From: Myxococcales bacterium UBA5297 | GTDB lineage: Bacteria; Myxococcota; Myxococcia; Myxococcales; UBA5297 | Assembly: GCA_002408385.1 (NCBI GenBank) | Contig: DHSB01000184.1 | Coordinates: forward strand, 7,061-15,454 | Reading direction: 5' to 3' | Length of the DNA stretch: 8,394 bases | In this document: in pieces, positions 7,574 through 8,394 of the stretch | How positions within the stretch are numbered: the first letter of the stretch is position 1 | Layout of the letters: each line of letters begins with the position of its first letter | Notes under the pieces: model-generated | Seen by the model: only the letters and a program-made list of their open reading frames with translations | Database searches by the model: none | What the model was told of the DNA's origin: nothing | Position numbers and translations under genes: made by a program

Positions 7574-7615
7574 CTACCCGCCAGCGGCGCGATGGGTAGA
7601 ATGTGCGCCGCTTTT
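7574..7615 (+). promoter_or_regulatory. Two interleaved inverted repeats: terminator or pseudoknot
   Basis: CTACCC (7574-7579) complements GGGTAG (7594-7599), and AGCGGCGC (7583-7590) complements GCGCCGCT (7605-7612). The arms alternate in order a, b, a', b', so the two stems either exclude each other or form an H-type pseudoknot with connecting segments of 3, 3 and 5 nt. The 8-bp stem runs into TTTT (7612-7615), so on its own it could terminate transcription from the PilZ gene, whose stop is at 7558-7560. The structure lies 54 nt before the small basic gene. Confidence 0.45.
7597..7602 (+). promoter_or_regulatory. Possible -10 element TAGAAT for the small basic gene
   Basis: TAGAAT matches five of six bases of TATAAT and lies 66 nt upstream of the next start codon. 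The region 16-18 nt before it (around 7573-7580) has no good -35 hexamer, and the hexamer lies within the interleaved inverted repeats, so it competes with a terminator or pseudoknot reading. Confidence 0.3.
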
Positions 7616-7626
7616 CCAGCCAGACG

Positions 7627-7646
7627 CAGGCGCGAGAGCTCGCCTG
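7627..7646 (+). promoter_or_regulatory. Hairpin in the leader of the small basic gene
   Basis: CAGGCG (7627-7632) pairs with CGCCTG (7641-7646) around an 8-nt loop; an alternative GCGAG/CTCGC pairing is nested in it. It ends 10 nt before the AAGGAG ribosome binding site, so it could influence translation, but this is not shown. Confidence 0.35.
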
Positions 7647-7668
7647 CCCTGACCTCAAGGAGTCAACC

Positions 7669-7782
7669 ATGGCCGCCAATCGCAGCAACCGCAGCAAGAA
7701 GTCCGTGAAGAACCGCGCACGCTCCAAGCAGCTTGCGGCCAAGCGCAACAAGATTCGCCACCGCAAGACCGGCAGTAAGTAG
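7669..7782 (+). CDS. Small, highly basic 37-residue protein, function unknown
   Basis: A 37-codon gene starting MAANRSNRSKKSVKNRARSK and ending at TAG 7780-7782. Fifteen of 37 residues are Lys or Arg, with many Ser and Asn, no acidic residue, no Cys and almost no large hydrophobics. Such composition points to nucleic-acid binding, for example a small ribosome-associated or nucleoid protein; the opening recalls the basic N-terminal helix of ribosomal protein S20, but only in composition. I do not recognise a family. The gene is nevertheless well supported: AAGGAG (7657-7662) lies 6 nt before the ATG, codons end mostly in G or C, and a strong intrinsic terminator follows 27 nt after the stop. 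It stands between a PilZ and a YtxH-like gene, neither of which explains it. Confidence 0.75.
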   Translation: MAANRSNRSKKSVKNRARSKQLAAKRNKIRHRKTGSK

Positions 7783-7809
7783 CCGGGCGGGTGGCAGTCG
7801 CCGCACCTT

Positions 7810-7850
7810 CGGCCGCCGCGCTTTCGGGCCGGCGGCCGTCGCCTTTTTTT
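7810..7850 (+). terminator. Intrinsic terminator after the small basic gene
   Basis: CGGCCGCCG (7810-7818) pairs perfectly with CGGCGGCCG (7830-7838) around an 11-nt loop; seven T residues follow at 7844-7850 after a 5-nt gap. It ends the unit before the YtxH-like gene. The GGGCGGG near 7785 and the CCCGCCC after 7851 could add an outer stem. Confidence 0.8.
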
Positions 7851-7946
7851 CGCCCGCCCGCCTCCGCCACCTTAGGAGGGCGAATTCCCCACCGCACGGC
7901 TCGGCCTAGATTTGGGCTTGAGGCTTCGTCCGGAGGGGGTGAGGGG

Positions 7947-8240
7947 ATGGATCTGAAAAAGGCGATGAAAGGGTACGGGGCCTACAAGGCCTTCAACTAT
8001 CTGCGAAAGTCGAAGTGGGCGCGCGACGCCTCGGACTACACGCTCGACCGGTTCGGGTTGCGGCGCAAGAGCGCCTTCGCGTTCGCCGGTATCGGCACCT
8101 TCGCGCTGGGGCTGCTCGTCGGCGGGACGGTGGGGATGATGTTCGCCCCGACCAAAGGCGCCGAGCTGCGCCGGGCGACCCGCGAGCGGGCCAGGCGGGC
8201 CAAGGCCGAGGCCCGCCAGGAAGCCGGGCCGGTGATCTAG
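7947..8240 (+). CDS. YtxH-like single-pass membrane protein
   Basis: A 97-residue protein. Residues 1-42 are basic and aromatic-rich (MDLKKAMKGYGAYKAFNYLRK). One glycine-rich hydrophobic segment spans about 43-67 (AFAGIGTFALGLLVGGTVGMMFA), followed directly by APTKGAELR (67-75) and a strongly basic, helix-prone tail. A Gly-rich transmembrane helix followed by an AP-x-x-G-x-E-x-R motif is the hallmark of YtxH-like proteins, a widespread family of unclear function sometimes tied to stress or the cell envelope. The ~40-residue N-terminal extension before the membrane segment is longer than in the smallest members. The frame is open upstream to 7791 across the preceding terminator, but the ATG at 7947, with GGAGGGGG at 7932-7939, is the natural start. 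A weak promoter may lie at 7885-7912 (TTCCCC, 16 nt, TAGATT). Confidence 0.8.
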   Translation: MDLKKAMKGYGAYKAFNYLRKSKWARDASDYTLDRFGLRRKSAFAFAGIGTFALGLLVGGTVGMMFAPTKGAELRRATRERARRAKAEARQEAGPVI

Positions 8241-8246
8241 CGGCCC

Positions 8247-8262
8247 GGGCCTCGGCAGGCCC
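8247..8262. repeat. Hairpin just after the YtxH-like gene
   Basis: GGGCCT (8247-8252) pairs with AGGCCC (8257-8262) across the loop CGGC, 6 nt after the stop. It overlaps the palindrome GGCCCGGGCC (8242-8251). No T-run follows, so a terminator role is only possible. Confidence 0.4.
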
Positions 8263-8351
8263 ACGCGAGCGCGAGTGCCGGCCGGGTCTGAGGCCGTGAG
8301 CCCAAGAGGTGTCGGGAAATCCGCCGCGGCGTTTCTCGCGAGGCGGGAAGC

Positions 8352-8368
8352 GCCGCCGTCTCGGCGGC
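8352..8368. repeat. 7-bp hairpin near the right edge
   Basis: GCCGCCG (8352-8358) and CGGCGGC (8362-8368) are exact complements with a TCT loop. It lies 12 nt before a possible start codon at 8381. Confidence 0.4.
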
Positions 8369-8380
8369 CTGCGTGGGCGC

Positions 8381-8394
8381 ATGAAGAAGAGGCG
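8381..8394 (+). CDS. Possible start of a further gene, cut by the window edge
   Basis: ATG AAG AAG AGG opens a frame reading MKKR, a common beginning of exported proteins, and the window ends there. No good Shine-Dalgarno sequence precedes it, only GTGGGCGC. Four codons cannot establish a gene. Confidence 0.2.

Noticed and set aside
7561..7668. tRNA gene in the gap before the small basic gene
   Set aside because: The inverted repeats interleave rather than forming a cloverleaf, and no T-loop GTTCRA-type sequence is present.
7885..7912. Promoter for the YtxH-like gene (TTCCCC, 16 nt, TAGATT)
   Set aside because: The -35 matches only about half the consensus; kept as a remark in the gene entry rather than a separate feature.
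7791..7946. N-terminal extension of the YtxH-like protein
   Set aside because: It would run through a strong intrinsic terminator; the ATG at 7947 has a better ribosome binding site and gives a family-like protein.
8296..8394. Gene starting at GTG 8296 and open to the right edge
   Set aside because: The frame covers the hairpin region, has no ribosome binding site and gives an Arg/Ala/Pro-rich product without a motif; the fragment is too short to judge.

Overview
This is a GC-rich (by eye well above 60%), gene-dense chromosomal window. Every gene I can support lies on the + strand. The PilZ-domain protein resembles the paralogous PilZ family that is expanded in Myxococcus-type bacteria, and gene content and codon bias fit a former deltaproteobacterium (Myxococcota or a relative). 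That assignment is an inference; there is no rRNA or phylogenetic marker here that I could place with certainty.

Layout, left to right. (1) Positions 1-1263 hold the 3' part of rtcB, the RNA-splicing/repair ligase, cut by the window edge. (2) Positions 1264-1516 are an AT-richer non-coding segment bounded by inverted arrays of a 7-nt repeat; its right array runs into the start codon of the next gene. (3) Positions 1516-2256 encode a short-chain dehydrogenase/reductase of pteridine-reductase-like type, followed 41 nt later by a small class I SAM methyltransferase starting at a GTG (2298-2927). These two probably form a transcription unit. (4) malQ, 4-alpha-glucanotransferase, occupies 3157-4686. 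It is flanked by GC-rich intergenic stretches rich in perfect inverted repeats that also share a diverged direct repeat. (5) After a 558-nt gap comes rpsA (5245-6954), ribosomal protein S1 with six S1 domains, with a good sigma70-like promoter, a leader of about 120 nt containing a hairpin, and a textbook intrinsic terminator. (6) The right end holds a PilZ-domain protein (7156-7560), a 37-residue very basic protein (7669-7782) with its own strong ribosome binding site and terminator, and a YtxH-like single-pass membrane protein (7947-8240). The last 14 bases may begin another gene.

Most of the window is housekeeping: RNA repair, translation, glucan metabolism and probable c-di-GMP sensing. 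I see no phage, CRISPR, toxin-antitoxin or defence cluster and no obvious multi-gene novel system. The least explained items are the heptamer-bounded element before the reductase gene, the small basic protein, and the two interleaved inverted repeats upstream of it, which could form a pseudoknot or two alternative hairpins.
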